Assembly: GCA_023144005.1 (NCBI GenBank)
Contig: JAGLGN010000005.1
Span: forward strand, 90,749 to 154,748
Direction: 5' to 3'
Origin: a bacterium
GTDB taxonomy: Bacteria; AUK180
Length of the DNA: 64,000 bases
In this document: positions 53,996 through 61,012 of the stretch, in pieces
How the letters are laid out: every line of letters starts with the position of its first letter
Numbering within the stretch: position 1 is the stretch's first letter
Notes under the pieces: model-generated
Databases searched by the model: none
Told to the model about the DNA's origin: nothing
Seen by the model: only the letters and a program-made list of their open reading frames with translations
Translations under genes and position numbers: made by a program

Positions 53996-54426
53996 ATATT
54001 TCCCTCCACAATCCGAATTTCTTCTTCTGTCAATTTTGTTCTGTTCCCCCATAAGTCTTTTCGCATTGCTTTTGTAGTGCTTATAAAGGTACTCTCACTT
54101 GGAGATTCAATGAAGTTCTTCAACGATATTATCACATCATCAGAAGAATAAAGAAGTTCGTGATAGTAGTATTCTTTTACGGTATTAAAGTAGTATTCCG
54201 AATTTGTCTGATCAGAGGCTTGATGTATCGAAAAGTATTCTTTCTTCTTAATATCAAGAGAGCAAGCCATGAAAATCAGCAGGTTCTTATAATGTTCGGA
54301 TTTGATTTCATTAAGCCTTTGTGCCAATATCGTTTTCTTTTCCAGTTGGTTCCTAATAATTACAGAAGTAATTCCTCCCAAGCCCAAAGAAGTAACAATT
54401 GTAATCAATATTTGAAAAGTATTCAT
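53992..54426 (-). CDS. Small membrane-anchored protein of a defence-associated type
   Basis: A 144-residue protein with one N-terminal membrane segment (FQILITIVTSLGLGGITSVI), a helical coiled region with EKKTILAQRLNEIKSEHYKN, and a C-terminal tail with TTKAMRKDLWGNRTKLTEEE. I recall this tail (AMRKDLWG plus TKL) as recurrent in uncharacterised small membrane proteins beside restriction-modification and other defence genes, but no function is known. ATG overlaps the TGA of the 29-codon ORF. Confidence 0.72.
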   Translation of the reverse strand: MNTFQILITIVTSLGLGGITSVIIRNQLEKKTILAQRLNEIKSEHYKNLLIFMACSLDIKKKEYFSIHQASDQTNSEYYFNTVKEYYYHELLYSSDDVIISLKNFIESPSESTFISTTKAMRKDLWGNRTKLTEEEIRIVEGNI

Positions 54427-54512
54427 TTATCTAAGCTCCCCTCCATAATCCTAATTTCATCGTCCGGAAATCCATACAATTCATAAACGAGTTTATCGAT
54501 CTTCTTATCCAT
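54423..54512 (-). CDS. 29-codon ORF resembling the C-terminal tail of Eco57I-like restriction-methylases
   Basis: ATG (54512) to TGA (54423), too short for the ORF track. The peptide MDKKIDKLVYELYGFPDDEI... ends MEGSLDK. The IDKLVYELYG-[D/E]-EI-x-IxE pattern is typical of the extreme C-terminus of Eco57I/TaqI-like adenine methyltransferase-restriction proteins. It has a purine-rich ribosome site (GGGAG) and its TGA overlaps the ATG of the next gene. It is either a relic left after loss of a restriction gene or a short coupling peptide; the first is more likely. Confidence 0.55.
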   Translation of the reverse strand: MDKKIDKLVYELYGFPDDEIRIMEGSLDK

Positions 54513-54557
54513 TTTTCACTCCCTCTCCCTCCCCATTTCCTGCTCTGTTGGAGATTC

Positions 54558-54595
54558 TAATATGGGGACGGTGGTTGATATTGTTGACATAATTT
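54558..54595 (+). repeat. Inverted relative of the 33-bp repeat, right edge of accessory island
   Basis: TAATATGGGGACGGTGGTTG continuing into ATATTGTTGACATAATT aligns with the reverse complement of the 49.6-kb unit (GGGGGACGGTCGTTGCATTT...). Orientation is opposite to the left-edge copies. Confidence 0.6.
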
Positions 54596-54744
54596 CAGGA
54601 GTTATATTTATATTTCTCATTCTCTCCCACTTAATCTGATAGAAAAGAGAATTGAAATGTTTCATTGCGCGCCTCCACTCCAAGTATTTGTTTGTACTTG
54701 TATAAGTTTACATCTTTTCAGAGGTTTTATCAAGTGAGTGAAGC

Positions 54745-55090
54745 TTGTCCCATATCTTATTTCGCTCCAGCGTTCTATTTTATTAACAAACGATTTGAAT
54801 GGGACAAACGAAATACCAACCGGTTACGGATGTGAATAATGTGTGACGTTTCATTTGAAAAAATCAGCTATCAGTTTCTCTTACTCCCCTCCACCCTAAC
54901 CTCCAACCTCTATCCTCTAACCTCTGCGAAGCATAACCTTTCAACTTTTGAACAATCTTCTCTGCTTCGCACTTCGTACTTCTGCTTCGCTTGTGCCTTG
55001 TCCCTTCCCCGCTATTCCACTGGGTCCACTTGTACCTGGGTCCACTGCGCTGCGTGTTGCTTGTGCTCTGCAAAGCATTCACCCAAGCGC
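54745..55090 (+). repeat. Dispersed intergenic element, copy B
   Basis: Head TTGTCCCATATC...TCGCTCCAGCGTTCTATTTT, core CCGGTTACGGATGTGAATAA continuing about 70 bp almost as in copy A, then the longest tail of the family. The tail mixes CCTCCAACCTCTATCC, CTCTGCGAAGCATAACC, CTTCGCACTTCGTACTTCTG, CTTGTGCCTTGTCCC and TGGGTCCACTTGTACC-type words. Confidence 0.75.
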
Positions 55091-55126
55091 ATCGCGCTTG
55101 ATATATCCTCTCTTTTCATTTATAAT
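55084..55126 (+). promoter_or_regulatory. Cupin-ftsEX operon promoter with overlapping palindrome
   Basis: TTGATA (55098-55103), 17 nt, TATAAT (55121-55126). The perfect palindrome CAAGCGC-ATC-GCGCTTG (55084-55100) runs into the -35 and could be an operator or the end hairpin of element copy B. Confidence 0.7.
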
Positions 55127-55174
55127 AGTAATTGTAGGAAAGGAACGCTCCTATTTGAATAATTGGAGGAAGAA

Positions 55175-55519
55175 ATGGTCATAAGAAAACACTTTGCTGA
55201 AGTTGAATTAGAAAAAGTTGACATGGAGGGCGCGACAGGCACTTCGATCAGATGGCTGATAGCGAAGAAGGACGGTGCGGAGAACTTCGCGATGAGGATG
55301 TTCGAGCTGGAGAAGGACGCCCATACCCCTGAGCATGTGCATGAATGGGAGCATGAGGTATTCGTTCTGGAGGGCAGCGGCGTTCTGGCAACAGAGGACG
55401 GCGATTTTTCTCTGAATCCGAATGATTTCGCTTTCGTTCCCGATATGCGTCTACATCAATTTAGAAATACTGGAGATGGGGTATTTAAATTCCTCTGCGT
55501 GGTGCCGATAAAAGAATGA
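55175..55519 (+). CDS. Cupin-domain protein
   Basis: A 114-residue single cupin barrel. Metal-binding motif 1 reads HTPEHVHEWEHEVFVLEGSG (two His, a Glu-containing segment) and motif 2 LNPNDFAFVPDMRLHQFRN. No enzyme type can be named; such small cupins often bind or isomerise small metabolites. ATG at 55175 follows GGAGG by 6 nt, better than the TTG in the track. Its TGA overlaps the ftsE ATG by 4 nt, so it heads the cell-wall operon. Confidence 0.87.
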   Translation: MVIRKHFAEVELEKVDMEGATGTSIRWLIAKKDGAENFAMRMFELEKDAHTPEHVHEWEHEVFVLEGSGVLATEDGDFSLNPNDFAFVPDMRLHQFRNTGDGVFKFLCVVPIKE

Positions 55520-56178
55520 TCGAACTCAAAAATGTTTCTGTCGTTTTCGAAAGAGATATTTTCGCATTAAAAAATGTGAATGCCTCCGTGAACAGCGGAG
55601 ATTTTCTCTTTCTGCTTGGTCCTTCAGGTGCAGGAAAGACAACGCTATTAAGACTTCTGTACAAAGATATCACCCCCACTTCAGGGAAGATCATTTTTGG
55701 CGGGACCGATCTGGAGAAGCTTCCGATAAGAAAACTCCCCTTTTTCAGGAGAAAGATCGGTATCGTCTTTCAGGATTTCAAGCTTCTTTATGACAGGACA
55801 GTTTTTGAAAATATCGAATTTGCCATGTTCGCGCTCGGGCATCGGCCAAGTTACATCCGGCGAAGGGTGAAAGAGGTTCTAAGACTTCTTAAGCTTAACG
55901 GCAAAGAGCACTTATTCCCTCATCATCTTTCAGGCGGCGAGCAGCAGAGAGTTGCCATTGCCAGGGCGATTTCAAATTCGCCTCTGGTACTTATCGCGGA
56001 CGAGCCCACCGGCAATCTTGACGATGCGATAAGCATTGATATCATTAAGGAGTTCAGGGAATTGAATCTATTGGGGATGACCGTGATCGTCGCGACACAT
56101 GATGAGCGGCTGGCCGAGCTGGTCTCCAATCACAGAAGTCTCTTTTTGAAAGATGGCGAGGTACTCGGCAGTGATTAA
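55516..56178 (+). CDS. ftsE: Cell-division ATP-binding protein FtsE
   Basis: Cytoplasmic ATPase that with FtsX activates periplasmic murein hydrolases at the septum. A 220-residue ABC protein of MacB/LolD size: GPSGAGKTTLLRLLYKD, GIVFQDFKLLYDRTVFEN (the FtsE-type Q-loop), LSGGEQQRVAIARAI, LIADEPTGNLDD and ATHDERL. Adjacent ftsX confirms the assignment. Confidence 0.96.
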   Translation: MIELKNVSVVFERDIFALKNVNASVNSGDFLFLLGPSGAGKTTLLRLLYKDITPTSGKIIFGGTDLEKLPIRKLPFFRRKIGIVFQDFKLLYDRTVFENIEFAMFALGHRPSYIRRRVKEVLRLLKLNGKEHLFPHHLSGGEQQRVAIARAISNSPLVLIADEPTGNLDDAISIDIIKEFRELNLLGMTVIVATHDERLAELVSNHRSLFLKDGEVLGSD

Positions 56179-57031
56179 AAACCTGGCATATTTCATTAGA
56201 GAAGGCACAAAGAATATCATCAGGAATTCTTCCGTTACTGTCATTTCAGTCACTCTGATCTCAATATCACTTTTTATCATCGGAGTAATGTTCTCCATCT
56301 TCAACACCGTCGAGCTCCTCATTGATAATCTGAGCTCTTCACCATCGCTGATATTCTATATCAAGGAGACGGCAACTATCACTGAAAGAGAAGACCTCAT
56401 GACACGGCTTGAAGAGGAGCAAGCGGTCAAACGTGTGGAATTCCTGAACAAAGACGATGTCTTTTCAAAGATCAAGGACGATGAAAATATCGAGGACCTG
56501 ATTGAGATCTACGGCAAGGATATCCTTCCGGAAGCAATATGGGCATTTACAAAGGGATCGGTCAAGCCGGACGATCTGGCTGCCATATACGGGAGATTCA
56601 AAGATCATCAGGCGGTTGAAAGCTCGACCCTTCAGAAGCAATTGAGCGATCTGGTAATGTATTTGAAAAACTTCGGGAGCGCGATCTTTATTCTATTTTC
56701 ACTCTTGGTGGTACTCATCGTCGGGAATGCGATCCGGCTATCGGTTTTTACCAAGGATCAGGAGATCTATTTAAAAAGATTGATCGGCGCGACTGAAACC
56801 TTTGTCCGCTTTCCCTTTATGGTGGAGGGTATCTTAAAAGGCCTGATCGGCGGAGTGGTGGCGGATCTTTTCTTTCTCCCATTATACCTTTTTAAAAACT
56901 CTATCTTTCCGCCTGAAATATTTTCGCGTTTTACCCTGATCTCCCCTATTCAAGCGATCTATATGATTATAATTGGAGGCGTTTTCGGATGGCTGGGTTC
57001 GCTCATTTCCGCAAAGATTTATTTAAAGTGA
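56153..57031 (+). CDS. ftsX: Cell-division membrane protein FtsX
   Basis: Inner-membrane partner of FtsE. The 292-residue protein has the FtsX layout: a first membrane helix near 20-45, a periplasmic domain (about 55-165) that recruits an activator, then three membrane helices near 175, 225 and 270. Motifs YFIREGTKNIIRNSSVTVIS and EIYLKRLIGATETFVRFPFM are family-typical. A GTG at 56171 preceded by GCGAGG would shorten the overlap with ftsE from 26 to 8 nt and is an equally good start. Confidence 0.93.
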   Translation: MARYSAVIKNLAYFIREGTKNIIRNSSVTVISVTLISISLFIIGVMFSIFNTVELLIDNLSSSPSLIFYIKETATITEREDLMTRLEEEQAVKRVEFLNKDDVFSKIKDDENIEDLIEIYGKDILPEAIWAFTKGSVKPDDLAAIYGRFKDHQAVESSTLQKQLSDLVMYLKNFGSAIFILFSLLVVLIVGNAIRLSVFTKDQEIYLKRLIGATETFVRFPFMVEGILKGLIGGVVADLFFLPLYLFKNSIFPPEIFSRFTLISPIQAIYMIIIGGVFGWLGSLISAKIYLK

Positions 57032-58185
57032 TCGTATATCCCTTGTTGGGGTTGATGATCTTTTCCGCGGGCTCAATGGATAATTATAAAAAAGAACTGA
57101 AGGATGTGGAAAAAGAGATCAAGAAGAATGAAGAGCTCATCAAAAATGCGTCCCGTAAGGAAAATGTAACCCTTTCAGATATCGAACACATCGATCATGA
57201 ATTAGAAAAATCAAAGAAGGAAATGAACCGATATTTACGAGAAGTGCGTAAATTGAATTCCGAAATAGGGAAAATGGGCCAACAGATCCGGCAATTGGAA
57301 AAGGATTTTCTCCTGATCAAGGGGAAGGTAAGGGCGGCGCTCGGCAAGTGGTATGCGCTGGGAACAATGCAGAAGTCCTACTCTGCCTTCTTTGCGTATG
57401 ATTTTGACAAGAATGTCTTGAAATATGAGGTTTTACGGCGACTGAACGAAAAGAACCGCAAATATGTCCGTCAATTGCTTAAGACCAAAGAAGAATTAGT
57501 ACAGAAGAACGATGAGTACAGCATACGCTCAAATCAGATACAGAAGGTCAGGAAGCTGGTGGAATTGAAGTCCAGTAATATCGAGAATGAAAAGGATCTG
57601 AAGAACACATATCTGGGAAAATTAAAAAAGGAAAAGAACCGCTATCGTGATTATCTTGTGGGACTGGAAGAGAAAAAGAACAAGATCAATAGGCAGATAA
57701 AGGATATGATCCGCAAGGAAATGGAAAAAAGGAGAAATGCGGAGGCAAAGACGGTCGCAAAGAAAGACCTCGGAAAGATAAGCAGTATCATCGCGGCCTA
57801 TAAGATCAAATTGAATCTTAATATTTCCGGCAAGATCGTGTCCAGGTTCGGTAAATCCGTCAATAAGGAATTCGGCATATCGATCAATAATGACGGTATT
57901 GAGCTTGAAAAAGTAGAAAATGAGCTCTTCTCCCCCATATCGGGGAAGATTATTTTTTCAGATTGGCTTAAGGGGAAGGGAAATGTTATAATCATTTCAG
58001 TGGATGAGCGTTTTGCCGCGGTCTTCGCGAATTTGAGCGAAGTCTATGTGTCAAAAGGCCAGGAGATAAAAAAGAGCGACCTCCTGGGAAAGGTCATGGC
58101 TGATCACGGAGGAAAGAACGTCCTCTACTTCAGCACATGGATCGACGGCAATCCCTTCGATCCGGAATTGTTAATAATGAGGTAA
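56989..58185 (+). CDS. EnvC-like murein hydrolase activator (degenerate M23 domain)
   Basis: A 398-residue periplasmic protein: signal-like N-terminus (FKVIVYPLLGLMIFSAGS), long coiled coil about 25-265 and a C-terminal LytM/M23-like domain (FSPISGKIIFSDWLKGKGNV, KGQEIKKSDLLGKV, LYFSTWIDGNPFDP). The zinc ligands are lost: the HxH site reads FANLS and the first His/Asp pair is absent. In E. coli EnvC the same loss marks an amidase activator, not an enzyme. Its gene follows ftsX directly, matching the FtsEX-EnvC system. GGAGG precedes the ATG; a GTG at 57028 overlapping the ftsX stop is an alternative start. Confidence 0.92.
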   Translation: MAGFAHFRKDLFKVIVYPLLGLMIFSAGSMDNYKKELKDVEKEIKKNEELIKNASRKENVTLSDIEHIDHELEKSKKEMNRYLREVRKLNSEIGKMGQQIRQLEKDFLLIKGKVRAALGKWYALGTMQKSYSAFFAYDFDKNVLKYEVLRRLNEKNRKYVRQLLKTKEELVQKNDEYSIRSNQIQKVRKLVELKSSNIENEKDLKNTYLGKLKKEKNRYRDYLVGLEEKKNKINRQIKDMIRKEMEKRRNAEAKTVAKKDLGKISSIIAAYKIKLNLNISGKIVSRFGKSVNKEFGISINNDGIELEKVENELFSPISGKIIFSDWLKGKGNVIIISVDERFAAVFANLSEVYVSKGQEIKKSDLLGKVMADHGGKNVLYFSTWIDGNPFDPELLIMR

Positions 58186-58187
58186 TA

Positions 58188-59633
58188 ATGAATATAAAAA
58201 GAGTGTTCATCGCAATAATGCTTATGCTGCTGCTCTGTGCTACAATTACTGCGGCGGAATCAAAAAAGGACATCAAGGATGCTCAAAAGCTCTTTGAGGA
58301 ATCCCTGCTGACGATCAAGAAATACTATATCAACGATGTGGAAATGTCAAAGTTATTCCACTATGCGATCGAGGGCATGCTGAATAATCTTGATCCGCAC
58401 TCCAACTTCCTTGAGAAGAAAGTGCACGAAGACCTGCTGCGGAACTCCAAGGGAACATACGGCGGCGTAGGAATGGTCGTCACCATCAAGAACAATGTGC
58501 TGACATGTGTTTCTCCGATCGAGGATTCGCCTTCGTATAAACTCGGTATAAAAGCGGGTGACCAGATCATAAAGATAGACGGAGTGGATACGGCGAAATT
58601 GAAACTGCAGGAGGCCGTGGATATGCTGCGGGGCAAACCGGGTACGCCCGTCAAGATAACCATGTACCGGACATCCAATCGGGAAATAAAGGAATACAAT
58701 GTTATACGGGATAATATCAAGCTCAAAAGCGTGAAATGGGATCATTATGATTCTGTGGGATATATACGGCTTTCCGACTTCAAGGAAACATCAGAGAATG
58801 AGATCACAAAGGCCATTAAAGAGCTTGAAAAGAAGAATGTCAAAGGGTATATTCTGGATCTGAGAAACAATCCCGGAGGGCTGCTGGACGCGGCTATTGA
58901 TGTTTCCGACCTGTTTCTCCCAAAGGGCACTAAGATAGTTTCGGTCAAGGGCAGAGGCGGAGAATTACTTGAAACGGCATACGCCAAGAAAAAACCTCTG
59001 TTCGCTAACAAACCCATTGTGGTTCTTATTAACGCGGGATCCGCTTCAGCATCCGAGATCGTCGCGGGAGCATTAAGAGACACCGGCAGGGGTATTGTTG
59101 TCGGAGAAAGAAGTTTTGGAAAAGGCTCCGTTCAAAGGGTATTTCCATTGAGTGACGGCTCTGCGGTAAAACTCACGATAGCGAAATATTATACACCTTC
59201 TGAAGAATCTATACACGGCAAAGGCATTAAGCCGGATATATCCGTTGAGCAGAAATATTACACGGACGAAGTGCTTCGCACAATATCAGATATTGAAGAA
59301 GGGAAATATATCGCCGATTATCTGAAGGACATGGCGGCGAGGATCAAATCAATGGAGAGAACCGACGATTCCTTTGAAACTATCAAGGAGGGCTATGAAA
59401 AGCCCGAATTGAATACATACGCGGTGAACCCACTCAATGTGCGCATATTGGAAAACCGATTAAAAAGTAATGGTTTGAAAGCGGATAGAGAGCTTATCCG
59501 CCTTATGATATTCAAAGGACTCAGTGAATTGGAAATGAACGGTGATGAGGATCATATCATGGATCCGATAATGGACGAACAATTAAAACATGCATTGAAT
59601 GCAATTAAAGCGATTACATGGGAAAAGAAGTAA
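58188..59633 (+). CDS. ctpA: C-terminal processing protease, S41 family
   Basis: A 481-residue periplasmic protease. Signal peptide about 1-24, PDZ domain about 85-170 (GGVGMVVTIKNNVLTCVSPI), then the S41 core with the catalytic Ser in INAGSASASEIVAGALRD and the Lys in ERSFGKGSVQRVF. The start at 58188 (GAGGT upstream, 2 nt after the envC stop) replaces the ORF-track start. CtpA proteases often degrade murein endopeptidases, so its place after envC suits wall remodelling. Confidence 0.95.
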   Translation: MNIKRVFIAIMLMLLLCATITAAESKKDIKDAQKLFEESLLTIKKYYINDVEMSKLFHYAIEGMLNNLDPHSNFLEKKVHEDLLRNSKGTYGGVGMVVTIKNNVLTCVSPIEDSPSYKLGIKAGDQIIKIDGVDTAKLKLQEAVDMLRGKPGTPVKITMYRTSNREIKEYNVIRDNIKLKSVKWDHYDSVGYIRLSDFKETSENEITKAIKELEKKNVKGYILDLRNNPGGLLDAAIDVSDLFLPKGTKIVSVKGRGGELLETAYAKKKPLFANKPIVVLINAGSASASEIVAGALRDTGRGIVVGERSFGKGSVQRVFPLSDGSAVKLTIAKYYTPSEESIHGKGIKPDISVEQKYYTDEVLRTISDIEEGKYIADYLKDMAARIKSMERTDDSFETIKEGYEKPELNTYAVNPLNVRILENRLKSNGLKADRELIRLMIFKGLSELEMNGDEDHIMDPIMDEQLKHALNAIKAITWEKK

Positions 59634-61012
59634 AAAAGAAGAAAAAAAAGAAAACTCCTGTCAAAGGAAAGAAGAAAAAGCCCGCGGCAGGAAAAAGGAA
59701 GAAAACCCAGAAGGGAAAGGAAGTCCGATTCTCTTTAAAGAAATTTCTTCTCTGGACGGCCTTTTCTCTCATCCTGGCGATCGTTTTCATCCTCATTCCT
59801 GAAAAAACCGATCGGGCGCTGCTGGATGACCGTATAACATTGGATCAAAAAGCTGCGGAGCCTAAAACCGAAATAAAGGTGAAACCGGTCGAGAAGAAGG
59901 AACCTGCTCCGGATGATAATTTTGACTACTTCAAAAGATCTTTGATGATAAATGGAAATCTGAGAAAGTATTTTCACACAAAGAAGATATCAAGGACGAT
60001 GGTTGACGAGATATTCGAAGAAAAGACAAAGGGTAAAAGGAGATTCCTATACACCACTTTTAATATTCAATTGACCGATAATTTTGATCTCAACAGAACT
60101 TCCAAAGAAATAATAAAAACGATCAAGGATAATGGCGGCAGAATAAAAGATACATACACCTACCACATAGGAAAGAGGGAGATCATAACCTTTTATGTAT
60201 CGGCCTTTGATCAGATCACACATTTTTTTTCCATAGAGAAAGGTCTGGCAGAGGCGTTGCACGATGGCAAGTCGCCTGTGATCGCGATCCTGATCGACGA
60301 TTGCGGATACCTTCCGCCAAAATATTTTTCACTCCTGGAGGGATATGAGAATATTGACCTTGCCATACTTCCGCACACACCATACGCCTCGCAGATGATC
60401 GCTTTTGCCCAGAAAAATAATAATGAAGTGATGCTGCATCTGCCGATGGAACCGAAGAACTCTTCTCAAGCAACGGACAAGGGTATGATATTTGCCGATT
60501 TCAAAGAAGATAAGATCAGAAAGCTCTTTCAGGAAAACCTGAATTTTGTTCCCGTCGCCGTGGGATTCAACAATCACAAAGGATCAAAGGTCACATCGGA
60601 CAAACGGGTGCTGGAGGTGCTCATGGAGGTGGCGAAGAAGAAAGACCTCTTTTTTGTTGATTCCAGAACGACCTCGACAAGTGTAGGATATGAATCCGCG
60701 GTAAAGGCGGGGATACCTTCGATCAAAAGAGATGTGTTTTTAGATAATTCTTCATCAGAAGCATATATTATCGGACAATTTCACAATCTCTTCAAGATCG
60801 CGTATATCAAGGGCTACTCCGTAGGGATCTGTCATATGAGAAAGTCAACTCTGGAAACCTTCAGCAAGGTCTTTGACGAGATAAGAGCATTGAATATCCG
60901 AGTTGTCCCCGTTTCCTATATTATTGAGAACAAAGAGAAATTAAGAAACAACGGCAAAAAGGAAATACCTGAAAATCTAAAGAAGATGCTGGCGAATATC
61001 GAGGAGGATTGA
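59618..61012 (+). CDS. Divergent polysaccharide deacetylase family protein
   Basis: A 464-residue protein: very Lys-rich cytoplasmic start (about 1-38), one membrane helix (FLLWTAFSLILAIVFILI), a linker, and a periplasmic domain of the divergent polysaccharide deacetylase (YibQ) type with PVIAILIDDCGYLP, EVMLHLPMEP, GFNNHKGSKVT and FFVDSRTT. Family members follow envC and ctpA in many Gram-negatives; an exact substrate is unknown. The gene starts in ctpA (16-nt overlap), and its first codons contain long A runs. Confidence 0.92.
   Translation: MGKEVKKKKKKKTPVKGKKKKPAAGKRKKTQKGKEVRFSLKKFLLWTAFSLILAIVFILIPEKTDRALLDDRITLDQKAAEPKTEIKVKPVEKKEPAPDDNFDYFKRSLMINGNLRKYFHTKKISRTMVDEIFEEKTKGKRRFLYTTFNIQLTDNFDLNRTSKEIIKTIKDNGGRIKDTYTYHIGKREIITFYVSAFDQITHFFSIEKGLAEALHDGKSPVIAILIDDCGYLPPKYFSLLEGYENIDLAILPHTPYASQMIAFAQKNNNEVMLHLPMEPKNSSQATDKGMIFADFKEDKIRKLFQENLNFVPVAVGFNNHKGSKVTSDKRVLEVLMEVAKKKDLFFVDSRTTSTSVGYESAVKAGIPSIKRDVFLDNSSSEAYIIGQFHNLFKIAYIKGYSVGICHMRKSTLETFSKVFDEIRALNIRVVPVSYIIENKEKLRNNGKKEIPENLKKMLANIEED

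Larger units (their letters stand above)
54513..55174. other. 662-nt intergenic stretch between accessory island and cupin gene
   Basis: Contains the inverted 33-bp-type repeat (54558-54595), copy B of the dispersed element (54745-55090), a perfect palindrome (55084-55100) and the cupin promoter. ORFs in the track here are products of the repeats and were left out. Confidence 0.6.

Noticed and set aside
54839-55184. ORFs of 72-107 codons inside element copy B
   Set aside because: Low-complexity translations of the repeat tail on both strands; they look coding only because the tail has few stops.
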